In this document: one piece after another, positions 8,658-17,023 of the stretch
Position numbering within the stretch: position 1 is the stretch's first letter
How the letters are laid out: the number at the start of each line of letters is the position of its first letter
Source: an uncultured Parasphingopyxis sp.
GTDB taxonomy: Bacteria; Pseudomonadota; Alphaproteobacteria; Sphingomonadales; Sphingomonadaceae
DNA length: 44,391 bases
Assembly (NCBI RefSeq): GCF_937129435.1
Contig: NZ_CAKZNF010000001.1
Coordinates: 1-44,391, forward strand
Reading direction: 5' to 3'
Position numbers and translations under genes: made by a program
The notes under the pieces: generated by a model
Database searches by the model: none
Told to the model about the DNA's origin: nothing
What the model saw: the letters and a program-made list of their open reading frames with translations, nothing else

Positions 8658-8999
8658 ATGCGCAAATATTTCGCCCTGGCGACGGGCCTCGTGCTGGCGG
8701 GCTGCGCCGTGACGCCGGTGCCGACGACCACGACCACGCCGACGGTGTCCACACGCGGCCTCGAGCGGGTCATGGGCGCAAGCGCCTCGCAGCTCGCCGC
8801 GCTGTTCGGCGAACCGGCACAGGATTTCCGCGAAGAAGGCGCGCGCAAGCTGCAATTCACGGGTACGCCGTGCGTCCTCGACACTTATCTCTATCCGCAG
8901 GGTAGCGGCAGCGAATATGTCGTGACGCATGTCGATGCGCGCAACGCGGCGGGGCAGGATGTGGACCGGGCGCAGTGCGTCGAGGCGTTGGCGAGATAG
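8658..8999 (+). CDS. Small lipoprotein, 113 residues, unknown function
   Basis: The N-terminus MRKYFALATGLVLAGCAVTP is a lipoprotein signal with lipobox LAGC (Cys16 lipidated). A Thr/Pro-rich linker follows (VPTTTTTPTVSTRG), then a compact domain ERVMGASASQLAALFGEP and RKLQFTGTPCVLDTYLYP. This resembles the SmpA/BamE-like or similar small lipoprotein layout in which an early LxxLFGxP loop recurs, but I do not assign a family. GGGGAG at 8645-8650 is a suitable ribosome-binding site. The gene starts 22 bases after the EI24 gene and probably shares its transcript. Its stop is directly followed by the hairpin element at 9001. Confidence 0.8.
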   Translation: MRKYFALATGLVLAGCAVTPVPTTTTTPTVSTRGLERVMGASASQLAALFGEPAQDFREEGARKLQFTGTPCVLDTYLYPQGSGSEYVVTHVDARNAAGQDVDRAQCVEALAR

Positions 9000-9000
9000 T

Positions 9001-9137
9001 TTGTCAGAATTTTCCTGGCGGAAAATCGCCGCACCAGCCCGCACCCCCACCCGGCCTCCCACGTAAGTATCCTGGATGGGAGGCCGGGTGGGGGTGCGGG
9101 CTGGTGCGGCGCTCGACCGTCAGGTCGAGTCTGACAA
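9001..9137. repeat. Three-hairpin palindromic element, copy A
   Basis: The element is bounded by TTGTCAGA (9001-9008) and its inverse TCTGACAA (9130-9137). Inside are three stem-loops: a short one (ATTTTCC/GGAAAAT, about 9009-9026), a large one with perfect 34-base arms 9028-9061 and 9077-9110 around a 15-base loop, and another short one (CTCGACC/GGTCGAG, 9112-9129). A second copy with the same plan lies at 30013-30155. It starts one base after the lipoprotein stop and its right end supplies the last codons of queG. It could act as a two-way transcription terminator, or be a small non-autonomous mobile hairpin element. Confidence 0.85.
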
Positions 9138-10154
9138 TCTCGCAAACGCCCACTCCGCCGCCTCGCGCACCACTTCGTCCGGATCGCCCAGCAACGCCCG
9201 AACCGGCCCCACCAACCCCGCGTCCCCGCTGTTCCCCGCCGCGATCAGGCAGTTGCGCACGAACCGGTCGCGCCCGATCCGCTTGATCGCCGAGCCGGAA
9301 AACACCTCGCGAAACCCCGCATCGTCGAGCGCCAGCAGGTCGGCGAGGGGCGGGGCGACGAGTTCGGCACGCGGCAGGAAGTGGCGGTTGGCCTGGGCTT
9401 GCTCGGCAAACTTGTTCCACGGGCAAATGGCGAGACAATCGTCGCAGCCATAGATGCGGTTGCCTACGCCCTCGCGAAATTCGTGCGGGATCGGGCCCTT
9501 ATGCTCGATGGTGAGGTAGGAAATGCAGCGCCGCGCATCGAGCCGATAGGGCGCGGGAAAGGCTTGCGTAGGGCAGATATCCTGGCAGGCGGTGCAGCTG
9601 CCGCACCGATCGCGCCCCGGCGTATCGGGCATGAGGTCGAGCGTCGTGTAGATCGCGCCGAGGAACAGCCAGTTGCCGTTCTCGCGGCTGAGCAGGTTGG
9701 TGTGCTTGCCCTGCCAGCCGATCCCCGCCGCCTCGGCGAGCGGCTTTTCCATCACCGGTGCCGTATCGACGAAGACCTTCACATCGCCACCCGCCTCCGC
9801 GACCAGCCAGCGGGCAAGCCGTTTAAGCGCCTTCTTGACGACGTCGTGATAGTCCTTGCCCTGCGCGTAGACCGAGATCCGGCCGATATCGCCAGCCTCT
9901 TCGAGCGCCAGCGGGTCCCCCGCCGGCGCGTAGCTCATGCCGAGCATGACGACCGAGCGCACCTCGAGCCAGAGCGCCTTGGGGCTCACCCGGTGATGCG
10001 CGCGGCTCTCCATCCACAGCATGTCGCCATGCGCGCCATCGGCCAGCCACGTCTCGAGCCGCTCGCCCGCGCGCGGCGCGGCATCGGCGGGCGCAACGCC
10101 GCAGGCGGCGAAGCCTTCGGCGGCGGCTTGGGCCTTGAGGCGGTTGGTGTCCAT
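9120..10154 (-). CDS. queG: QueG, epoxyqueuosine reductase
   Basis: QueG reduces epoxyqueuosine to queuosine in tRNA, using cobalamin and two [4Fe-4S] clusters in the cytosol. The 344 residues contain the ferredoxin-like cysteine runs [13 protein letters not shown] (Cys184, 187, 190, 194) and [13 protein letters not shown] (Cys237, 240, 244), plus Cys210 in [13 protein letters not shown]. Asp130 in [11 protein letters not shown] matches the proposed proton donor. A C-terminal HEAT-like segment ([19 protein letters not shown]) is present. The final residues SDST and the stop codon lie inside the hairpin element at 9001-9137, so insertion of that element has probably replaced the original C-terminus. 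Confidence 0.95.
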   Translation of the reverse strand: MDTNRLKAQAAAEGFAACGVAPADAAPRAGERLETWLADGAHGDMLWMESRAHHRVSPKALWLEVRSVVMLGMSYAPAGDPLALEEAGDIGRISVYAQGKDYHDVVKKALKRLARWLVAEAGGDVKVFVDTAPVMEKPLAEAAGIGWQGKHTNLLSRENGNWLFLGAIYTTLDLMPDTPGRDRCGSCTACQDICPTQAFPAPYRLDARRCISYLTIEHKGPIPHEFREGVGNRIYGCDDCLAICPWNKFAEQAQANRHFLPRAELVAPPLADLLALDDAGFREVFSGSAIKRIGRDRFVRNCLIAAGNSGDAGLVGPVRALLGDPDEVVREAAEWAFARLSDST

Positions 10155-10170
10155 GGTGCGAACCTAGCCG

Positions 10171-10278
10171 TTCCTCCCCGGAACGGGGAGGGGGACCGCG
10201 CGAAGTGCGGTGGAGGGGCAACTTCCGCAAGTGCTGCGCTAACGAGGTGGGTCCCCCTCCCCCGGTGGGGGAGGATTG
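10171..10278. repeat. Dispersed intergenic repeat, imperfect palindrome (copy 2)
   Basis: Same design as at 7764: ttcctccccggaacggggagggg at the left, ggtggagggg inside, and ccccctcccccggtgggggaggat at the right. It fills the divergent gap between queG (minus) and the ABC transporter genes (plus). No ORF with coding character is found in it. Confidence 0.8.
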
Positions 10279-10316
10279 GGGTGTTTTCTTAATCGCGCCC
10301 CCGCTACACGCCTCCC

Positions 10317-11255
10317 ATGTCCCCTGATCTCGCCATGTCGGCCACCGGCCTCGTCAAATATTTCGGCGACAAGCGCGCCGTGGACGGCGTCGATATCGCC
10401 GTGCCGGCGGGCAGCATCTACGGCATTCTCGGCCCCAATGGCGCGGGCAAGACGACGACGCTCAGGATGTTGCTCGGGATCATCGAACCGGACGAGGGCA
10501 GCCGGATGCTGCTCGGCTCGCCGCGCCCGCGCACGCAGAGCGACCGGGTCGGCTATCTGCCCGAAGAACGCGGTCTCTATCCCAGCATGAAGGCGCGCGA
10601 GGCGATCGCCTTCATGGGCGCGCTGCGCGGGCTGGATTGGCGCACGGGACGCGAACGGGCGGACGAGATGCTGGAAGCGGTCGGCCTTGGCGGTTCGGCC
10701 CATGAGAAGATCAAGAAGCTTTCCAAGGGCATGGCGCAGCTCGTCCAGCTGCAGGGATCGATCGTCCACCGGCCCGACCTGATCGTGCTCGACGAACCGT
10801 TTTCGGGCCTCGACCCGGTCAACCAGGAACGGCTGGAGAAACTGGTGTTGGCCGAACGCGATCGCGGCGCAACCATCCTGTTTTCGACGCATATCATGGC
10901 GCATGCCGAGCGGCTCTGCGACCGGCTGGCGATCATCGCCGGCGGCAAGCGGCGCTATGAAGGCAGCGTCGAGGAGGCGCGCGCGACGCTGCCGATGGAG
11001 GCGCATTACACGCCCCGCGAGGACAGCTCCGCGCTGCTGCCGCTGCTGCCACCCGAAGCCGTGCGCGACGGCAAGGACTACCGCTTCCCCGTCCCCGAGG
11101 ACGGGATGGAGAGCCTGCTCCAGACGCTGCTCGACAGTGGACACGGCATTGCCGGCCTGTCGCTCGAACGGCCGGGATTGCACGACGCCTTCGTCGCGCT
11201 GGTCGGCGCGGAAACGGTCGAGCGGATGGAATCCGGCGAAGAGCTGGAGGCATGA
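10317..11255 (+). CDS. ABC transporter ATP-binding protein (NatA-like)
   Basis: A 312-residue ATPase. Walker A is GPNGAGKTTT (residues 39-48), the signature motif is the degenerate LSKGMAQ (135-141) in place of LSGGQ, and Walker B is LIVLDEPFSGLD (155-166), followed by FSTHIMAHAERLCD with the switch His. A C-terminal extension of about 90 residues is typical of DrrA/NatA-type exporters, which work with ABC-2 permeases. It ends in an ATGA overlap with the permease gene. The start may be the ATG at 10317 or that at 10335. Substrate unknown; Na+ or organic compounds are known for relatives. Confidence 0.92.
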   Translation: MSPDLAMSATGLVKYFGDKRAVDGVDIAVPAGSIYGILGPNGAGKTTTLRMLLGIIEPDEGSRMLLGSPRPRTQSDRVGYLPEERGLYPSMKAREAIAFMGALRGLDWRTGRERADEMLEAVGLGGSAHEKIKKLSKGMAQLVQLQGSIVHRPDLIVLDEPFSGLDPVNQERLEKLVLAERDRGATILFSTHIMAHAERLCDRLAIIAGGKRRYEGSVEEARATLPMEAHYTPREDSSALLPLLPPEAVRDGKDYRFPVPEDGMESLLQTLLDSGHGIAGLSLERPGLHDAFVALVGAETVERMESGEELEA

Positions 11256-12499
11256 ACATGTTCCTGCGCCAGGCCGTCGTCATCGCGCGCCGCGATTTCA
11301 TCGCCACCGTCTTTACGCCCGCTTTCCTGATCTTCCTGCTCGCGCCTCTCTTCATGCTCGTCTTCGCGACGGTCGGCGGGACGGGCGCGCGGATGATCGC
11401 CGATAGCGGCGAGGCCGGGCAGCGGATCGTCGTCATCGCTTCGGCCGAGGAGAATGCGCTGATTCGCGCGGCGGACGGGAGGCGGCGCGATCTCATCCCG
11501 GCGCCGATCGCACCGCCGCAGCTCGAAACGCGCGAACCACGCGGCGATCCGGAAGCGCAGGCCCGGGCCGTGTTCAGCGAAAGCGGCATCGATGTCACCG
11601 CCGTGCTCTATCGCGACGGCACGGGCGACGATGCCGGCTGGCATATCATCGACGGCGGCAATGCCAGTTTCAGCGCCAACTATCTCGCGGCCCTTGCCGA
11701 AGACGCGCGGCGCGACAGGCTGGCCGATATTTCGCCGGGCGCCGACCCACCGGCCATTCCTCGCACACCTTTCCAGCGGCAGGAGGCGAGTTCGAGCGAC
11801 CGGCAATCGGCCGGCATGGGCGCGCTGTTCGTGCTGTTCCTGCTGACGCTGCTGCTCGCGGGGCAGACGGTCAGCGTGCTGGCCGAGGAAAAGGGCAACA
11901 AGGTCATTGAAATCCTCGCCGCCGCCGCACCGCTCGAGGCGGTGTTCGTCGGCAAGCTGGCCGGCCTGTTCGGCGTGGCGCTGCTCTTCGTCGCCTTCTG
12001 GGGCGGGCTCGTCTCGATGGCGATCGGCGCGCTGGCGGGGCCGGGGATGATGGGCGTCATCGATCCGGCGATCGGATTGTCGACCTTTCTCACCCTCGGC
12101 ATCGTCTATTTCGCCATGGGCTATCTGCTACTGGGCTCGGTGTTCCTCGCCGTCGGCGCGCAGGCGAGTTCGATGCGCGAAATCCAGATGCTCTCTCTGC
12201 CCATCGCCTTCTTCCAGATGGCGATGTTCGGGCTGGCCTCGGCCGCCGCGGCGACGCCGGGAAGCACGCTGGCGCTGATCGCCGAATTGTTTCCGTTCAG
12301 CTCGCCCTTCGCCATGGTCGCGCGCGGCGCGACCGATGCCGCGATCTGGCCGCATCTCGCGGCAATCGCCTGGCAACTGCTCTGGGTGGCGATCACGATC
12401 GCGATCGGCGCGCGCTGGTTCCGAAAAGGTGTGCTCAAATCCGGCCCTTCATTACTGCGCAGGTTCAATCCATTTCATAATAGTGCAAAGCAAAATTGA
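11252..12499 (+). CDS. ABC-2 type permease (NatB-like)
   Basis: The partner of the ATPase just upstream, with which it overlaps by ATGA. Of 415 residues, an N-terminal membrane helix (FLIFLLAPLFMLVFATVGG, about 25-45) is followed by a large extracytoplasmic domain to about residue 185. Five or so helices follow at the C-terminal end, with the hallmark EEKGNKVIEILAAAAPLEAVFVGK at about residues 208-232 (seen as EEKGNKVIEIL and EAVFVGKL). The helices and the extracellular domain match the ABC-2 membrane family. The pair exports an unknown substrate. Confidence 0.9.
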   Translation: MNMFLRQAVVIARRDFIATVFTPAFLIFLLAPLFMLVFATVGGTGARMIADSGEAGQRIVVIASAEENALIRAADGRRRDLIPAPIAPPQLETREPRGDPEAQARAVFSESGIDVTAVLYRDGTGDDAGWHIIDGGNASFSANYLAALAEDARRDRLADISPGADPPAIPRTPFQRQEASSSDRQSAGMGALFVLFLLTLLLAGQTVSVLAEEKGNKVIEILAAAAPLEAVFVGKLAGLFGVALLFVAFWGGLVSMAIGALAGPGMMGVIDPAIGLSTFLTLGIVYFAMGYLLLGSVFLAVGAQASSMREIQMLSLPIAFFQMAMFGLASAAAATPGSTLALIAELFPFSSPFAMVARGATDAAIWPHLAAIAWQLLWVAITIAIGARWFRKGVLKSGPSLLRRFNPFHNSAKQN

Positions 12500-12554
12500 C
12501 ATTGCCTGCCTAACTGCGGCAAATTGTTCGAGTAGGGGGTTTGAGTAAAATTTC
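12496..12554 (+). promoter_or_regulatory. Possible promoter region of the P450 array
   Basis: This short gap lies between the ABC permease stop and the first P450. It contains TTGACATTGC at 12496-12505, matching a -35 box, with no convincing -10 box at standard spacing (GCAAAT at 12519-12524 is weak). The same TTGACATTGC string recurs at 13844-13853 before the second P450, which is the main reason for noting it. Confidence 0.3.
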
Positions 12555-13847
12555 ATGACAAGCCGGGGATCGGCCGATCAATTCGGCAAAGGTTTGGTAG
12601 CGAACGGTGCGGGGCATGGCGAAATGCCTTCGGCGGCCATGCCGCTTGCCGAAATCGACCCCAGCCACCCCGATCTTTTCGCAACCGGCACATGGCGCGA
12701 GATTTTCGCGCGGCTTCGTGCCGAAGCCCCCGTCCTGCGCGTCGAATCGGGCCCCTACGGTCCCTATTGGAGCGTGGCCGGCTATGATCCCGTCGTCCAG
12801 GTCTCGTCACGGCCGGAGATTTTCTCGTCGAGCTTCGAACGCGGCGGCTTCACGATCCAGGACATGGCGAGCGATGCCGAAGCCTCGGTGCCGATGTTCA
12901 TCGCACTGGACGGCGAGGCCCATGCCCACCAGCGGCGCAGCGTCGCGCCCGCTTTCGCGCCGAGCGCCATGGCGGCTCTCGAAAGCGATGTCCGGCGCCG
13001 CACCGGGGAATTGCTCGACCGGCTGCCCCGCGACGAGGAGTTCGACTGGGTCGACAGCGTGTCGATCGAGCTCACGACCGGGATGCTGGCCATCCTTTTC
13101 GATTTCCCCTGGGACGACCGGCGCAAGCTGACCTTCTGGTCAGACTGGATGGGCGATACCGGCGCCGCGACCGATGGCGCCTGGCGCGAACAGCGCGGGC
13201 GCATCCTGTTCGAAGCGGCGAGCTATTTCGGCAAGCTCTGGGCGGAGCGCAAAGGAAAGGGCGCCGCGGACCTGATCTCGATGATGGCCGAAAGCGACGT
13301 GCTCGCCGATGCCGACCAGCGGCAGATACTGGGCAACATGATGCTGCTGATCGTGGGCGGGAACGATACGACGCGCAATTCGATGTCCGGCGCGGTCGAT
13401 TTCATGACCGAATTTCCCCAACAGCGCGAGGCGCTGGAGGGCGATGGCGATCTTGTTGCGAACGCGGTCAGCGAAACGATCCGCAAGCAATCGCCGTTGC
13501 CGCATATGCGCCGCACTGCGATCGAGGACGCCGAACTCGGCGGTCAGGCGATCCGGGCCGGCGACAAGGTCGTGCTCTGGCACATCTCGGCCAATCACGA
13601 CGAGAGCATCTTCCCCGATGCGGAAAATTGGGATCTGGGCCGCGAAAATTCGCGCCGCCACATTGCCTTCGGCCATGGCGTCCATCGCTGCGTCGGCGCG
13701 CGGCTGGCCGAACTGCAGCTGCGCATCCTGTTCGAAGAGCTGCGCGAACGGCGGCTGCGGCCGGTGCGCGTCGGCGAACCCCGCCGCATCGCCTCCAACT
13801 TCCTCCACGGCATTCAGCGGATGAGGGTCCGGCTCGAACGCTATTGA
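12555..13847 (+). CDS. Cytochrome P450, CYP153-like (array member 1)
   Basis: A soluble bacterial P450 of 430 residues. The I-helix oxygen-activation motif is LLIVGGNDTTRNSM (Thr in GGNDTT, 268-273), the K-helix ExxR is ETIR (Glu307, Arg310), and the haem loop is FGHGVHRCVGARLAE with Cys379. The strings IELTTGMLAILFDFPW and GNDTTRNSM resemble CYP153 enzymes, which hydroxylate the terminal carbon of alkanes and fatty acids. The substrate here is inference. It is the most divergent of the four: its haem loop has FGHG in place of FGYG, and IRKQSPLPHMRR in place of QTPLAHMRR. It has no partner ferredoxin nearby. Confidence 0.92.
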   Translation: MTSRGSADQFGKGLVANGAGHGEMPSAAMPLAEIDPSHPDLFATGTWREIFARLRAEAPVLRVESGPYGPYWSVAGYDPVVQVSSRPEIFSSSFERGGFTIQDMASDAEASVPMFIALDGEAHAHQRRSVAPAFAPSAMAALESDVRRRTGELLDRLPRDEEFDWVDSVSIELTTGMLAILFDFPWDDRRKLTFWSDWMGDTGAATDGAWREQRGRILFEAASYFGKLWAERKGKGAADLISMMAESDVLADADQRQILGNMMLLIVGGNDTTRNSMSGAVDFMTEFPQQREALEGDGDLVANAVSETIRKQSPLPHMRRTAIEDAELGGQAIRAGDKVVLWHISANHDESIFPDAENWDLGRENSRRHIAFGHGVHRCVGARLAELQLRILFEELRERRLRPVRVGEPRRIASNFLHGIQRMRVRLERY

Positions 13848-13867
13848 CATTGCTGTCAACTGTGTCA
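13845..13867 (+). promoter_or_regulatory. Possible operator/promoter before the second P450
   Basis: TGACA-TTGC-TGTCA (13845-13858) is a short perfect inverted repeat, and another TGTCA follows at 13863-13867. It overlaps the TTGACA at 13844-13849 and the last base pairs of the preceding stop codon. Such TGACA/TGTCA spacing is seen in operators of TetR- and GntR-type repressors. It was checked against Pho-box phasing and does not fit. No regulator gene lies next to the array. Confidence 0.3.
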
Positions 13868-13962
13868 GTCTCATTCTGCTACCGAAACCGGTGGCATGGG
13901 GGATCGCGCAAAGCCGGCGACGAGAAGACCGGCGTTCCCGAATTCAGCAGTTGGAGAGCGCC

Positions 13963-15333
13963 ATGGCCACCCAGTCCCGGGCCGAAGTCAAACCCGAAGA
14001 TCTGAAGGCGATCGACCGCGAGTCGATGACGCCCGAACAGCGCTATCGCGCCGAATTCGCCGATGAATGGCGCGCGAGCCTCGATCGATCGACGCTCGAA
14101 AAGCCGCTCGCGACCGCCGATACGCCGCTCGACGAGATCGACGTTTCGCGGCCCGAACTCTATGCGCTCGACCAGTGGCAGCCGGTGTTCGAAAAGCTGC
14201 GCCGCGAGGACCCGGTCCATTATTGCAAGGACAGCGTCTACGGCTCCTTCTGGTCGCTGACCACCTACAAGCCGATCGTCCATGTCGAGGCGCTGCCCGA
14301 TATCTTCAGCTCGGACTGGCGCAATGGCGGCTTCACGATCCTCAATTCGACCGACGACAAGACGATCGCGCTGCCGATGTTCATCGGCATGGATCGTCCC
14401 GAACATACCGCGCAGCGCCGCACCGTCTCCCCCGCCTTCACGCCGAGCGAGATGAGCCGGCTCGACGAGGACGTTCGCCGCCGGACCGGCGAGCTGCTCG
14501 ACAGCCTGCCGATCGGCGAGACGTTCGACTGGGTCGATACGGTGTCGATCGAGCTGACGACGGGGATGCTCGCCATCCTCTTCGGCTTCCCTTGGGAAGA
14601 CCGGCGCAAGCTGACCGAATGGTCGGACTGGATGGGCGATGTCAACGCCGCGATGGACCCCGAGCTCGGTCCGGTTCGGATGGCGAAGATGTACGAGGCG
14701 GCGGCCTATTTCCAGGCGCTCTGGAAGCAGCGCAAGGAAAGCGATCCCGGCCCCGATCTCCTCTCGATGATGGCGCATTCCGAGGCGATGCGCGACATGG
14801 ACGACCGCAATTTCCTCGGCAACATCACGCTGCTGATCGTCGGCGGCAACGATACGACGCGCAATTCGATGTCGGGCGTCGCCTGGTTCATGGACCAGTT
14901 CGCCGATCAGCGCGAAAAGCTCGAAAACAATCCCGGCCTCATCAAGAATGCGGTCAGCGAAACGATCCGGATGCAGACCCCGCTCGCCCATATGCGGCGC
15001 ACGGCGATGGAGGATTACGAGCTCGAAGGAAAGCAGATCAAGAAGGGCGACAAGCTCATCATGTGGTACATCTCCGCCAATCGCGACGAGGAGGTGTTCG
15101 AAAACGCCAATGAATGGATCGTCGACCGGGAAAATGCGCGGCGGCAGCTCGCTTTCGGCTACGGTATCCATCGCTGCGTCGGCGCCCGGCTGGCGGAATT
15201 GCAGCTCCAGATCCTGCTCGAGGAACTGACGGCGCGGCGGCTGCGGCCGGAGATCGACGGGGACATCGAGCGTGTGAACTCGAACTTCGTCCATGGGTAC
15301 AAATACATGCCGGTGAAGCTGGCGAAATATTGA
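13963..15333 (+). CDS. Cytochrome P450, CYP153-like (array member 2)
   Basis: 456 residues, longest of the four because of an N-terminal extension (MATQSRAEVKPEDLKAIDRE onward, about 50 residues) not present in the others. It shows GGNDTTRNSM (295-304), ETIRMQTPLAHMRRTA with the ExxR, and FGYGIHRCVGARLAE with haem Cys405. GGAGAG at 13953-13958 sets the ATG at 13963; an earlier in-frame start lacks such a site. Expected reaction is monooxygenation with electrons from a ferredoxin, which is not encoded here. Ends in the motif NSNFVHGYKYM shared with CYP153-type proteins. Confidence 0.93.
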   Translation: MATQSRAEVKPEDLKAIDRESMTPEQRYRAEFADEWRASLDRSTLEKPLATADTPLDEIDVSRPELYALDQWQPVFEKLRREDPVHYCKDSVYGSFWSLTTYKPIVHVEALPDIFSSDWRNGGFTILNSTDDKTIALPMFIGMDRPEHTAQRRTVSPAFTPSEMSRLDEDVRRRTGELLDSLPIGETFDWVDTVSIELTTGMLAILFGFPWEDRRKLTEWSDWMGDVNAAMDPELGPVRMAKMYEAAAYFQALWKQRKESDPGPDLLSMMAHSEAMRDMDDRNFLGNITLLIVGGNDTTRNSMSGVAWFMDQFADQREKLENNPGLIKNAVSETIRMQTPLAHMRRTAMEDYELEGKQIKKGDKLIMWYISANRDEEVFENANEWIVDRENARRQLAFGYGIHRCVGARLAELQLQILLEELTARRLRPEIDGDIERVNSNFVHGYKYMPVKLAKY

Positions 15334-15341
15334 GCGGCACG

Positions 15342-15502
15342 ATCCTCCCCAGCGCGAAGCGCGTCAGGGGAGGTGGCGCGAACGCGCCGGAGGGGAGATG
15401 GTGCTCCGACCGAGAACGAGCGAAAAGGGAATTGCCCCGCCAAACCCCTCCACCGCCTTCGGCGGTTCCCCTCCCCCGGCGCGCTTCGCGCTGGGGAGGA
15501 TC
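15342..15502. repeat. Dispersed intergenic repeat, imperfect palindrome (copy 3)
   Basis: The left end gatcctccccagcgcgaagcg and the right end cgcgctggggaggatcg pair with each other over the full arm, with nested arms (ggaggggag, cccctccacc) between. It lies between the second and third P450 genes. A long upstream reading of the third P450 frame through it is an artefact; that gene starts at 15554. Confidence 0.8.
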
Positions 15503-15553
15503 GACTTGAAAGATGCCTCAACGAACATTTGCACCAAAGGACAGGAGAGAGAC

Positions 15554-16837
15554 ATGGCCACCGCAGCGGCAGAACCCGAAGAAACGGTCGAATCGATCGT
15601 CACCGATGTGAGCGAGACGCCGCACGACTGGGATGTCAGCAAGGCCGATATCTACGTCGAGGACCGCTGGCAGCCAATCTTCAGGGAGATGCGGGAAACG
15701 GCGCCGATCAACAAGATCACCGGGTCCGGGTTCGGCGATTACTGGAACGTCACGACGCTCAAACCCATCCAGCATGTCGAGGCACTGCCCGATATCTACA
15801 GCAGCTCCTTTGAGTATGGCGGCATCACGATCGGCGACGAGCTCGACGACATTCCCGAGGAATTCCGGTTCCAGCTGCCGATGTTCATCGCCATGGACCG
15901 GCCCAAGCATACCGAACAGCGCCGCACCGTCGCGCCGGCCTTCACCCCTGCCGAAATGAAGCGGCTCGACGACGACATTCGCCAGCGCACGGCCGAGATC
16001 CTCGACGAATTGCCGCGCGGCGAAACCTTCGACTGGGTCGACAAGGTCTCGATCGAACTGACGACGCAGATGCTGGCGATCCTCTTCGATTTCCCCTGGG
16101 AGGATCGCCGCAAGCTCACATTGTGGTCGGACTGGGCCGGCGATGTCGAACTCGCCAACGACCCGGCGATGGTCGAGGAGCGGATCAAGCACCTCTACGA
16201 GATGGCGGCCTATTTCAAGGAACTGTGGAACCAGCGGCTGGACGGGCCCGAGGCGCCCGACCTGCTCAGCCGCATGATCCATTCCGAAGCGATGCGCGAC
16301 ATGGACGATTTCGAGTTCATGGGAAATCTCGTCCTGCTGATCGTCGGCGGCAACGACACGACGCGCAACACGATGTCGGGCTATGCCTATGGCCTCGAAC
16401 AGTTCCCCGACCAGCGGGCGAAGCTGGAGCAGGACCCCGAGCTGATCCCGAACGCCGTGCAGGAAATCATCCGCTGGCAGACGCCGCTCGCGCATATGCG
16501 CCGCACCGCGCTCTCCGATCACAATCTGTTCGGGCATGAGATCAAGCAGGGCGACAAGGTCATCATGTGGTACCTGTCGGCAAATCGCGACGAGAGCGTG
16601 TTCGAACGGCCCGACGAGATCATCGTCGACCGCGAAAACGCCCGGCGGCAGCTCTCCTTCGGCTACGGCATCCACCGCTGCGTCGGCGCCCGGCTGGCGG
16701 AACTGCAGATTCGCATCCTGCTCGAGGAAATGGCCAAGCGCCGCCTGCGCGTGAACGTAACCGGCGAACCCGAACGCGTTCGCGCCTGCTTCGTCCATGG
16801 ATACCGGTCGATGGATGTGGAACTGAGCGAATACTAG
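15554..16837 (+). CDS. Cytochrome P450, CYP153-like (array member 3)
   Basis: 427 residues starting MATAAAEPEETVES, ribosome-binding site AGGAGAGAG at 15543-15551. Key motifs: LIVGGNDTTRNTMSGYAYGL (GGNDTT near 265), EIIRWQTPLAHMRR (ExxR) and FGYGIHRCVGARLAE with haem Cys376. It is most similar to member 4, sharing WDVS, IYxEDRWQPIF, INKITGS and FGDYWNVTT. The two are likely the result of a fairly recent duplication. Substrate unknown; terminal hydroxylation of medium-chain hydrocarbons or fatty acids is an inference from family. Confidence 0.93.
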   Translation: MATAAAEPEETVESIVTDVSETPHDWDVSKADIYVEDRWQPIFREMRETAPINKITGSGFGDYWNVTTLKPIQHVEALPDIYSSSFEYGGITIGDELDDIPEEFRFQLPMFIAMDRPKHTEQRRTVAPAFTPAEMKRLDDDIRQRTAEILDELPRGETFDWVDKVSIELTTQMLAILFDFPWEDRRKLTLWSDWAGDVELANDPAMVEERIKHLYEMAAYFKELWNQRLDGPEAPDLLSRMIHSEAMRDMDDFEFMGNLVLLIVGGNDTTRNTMSGYAYGLEQFPDQRAKLEQDPELIPNAVQEIIRWQTPLAHMRRTALSDHNLFGHEIKQGDKVIMWYLSANRDESVFERPDEIIVDRENARRQLSFGYGIHRCVGARLAELQIRILLEEMAKRRLRVNVTGEPERVRACFVHGYRSMDVELSEY

Positions 16838-16977
16838 TTCCTCCCCTGCGCGGGGAGGGGGACCATGCGAAGCATGGTGGAGGGGCCCCTGCCACTTCAG
16901 CGAATCCCTAATGTGGTGTGTGCCCCTCCACCCCGCCGCTTCGCGTCGCGGTTCCCCTCCCCGTCCCGGGGAGGATT
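16838..16977. repeat. Dispersed intergenic repeat, imperfect palindrome (copy 4)
   Basis: Starts ttcctcccctgcgcggggaggggg and ends ttcccctccccgtcccggggaggat, with an internal accatgcgaagcatggt hairpin and ggaggggc/gcccctcc arms. It separates P450 genes 3 and 4 and begins within two bases of the stop of gene 3. Confidence 0.8.
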
Positions 16978-17023
16978 GACTCACCCCGCCCCCGCTCCGA
17001 CACTCATCGCCGAGGAGAGAGCC

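Noticed and set aside
9001..9137. Classical rho-independent terminator for the lipoprotein gene.
   Set aside because: The stem is far too long, has defined inverted ends and a second copy, and lacks a T tract; it is better described as a repeat element even if it ends transcription.
13845..13867. TGTCA-rich stretch before P450 gene 2 as a possible Pho box.
   Set aside because: The half-sites do not fall in 11-base phase with a CTGTCA core, unlike the three Pho boxes accepted.
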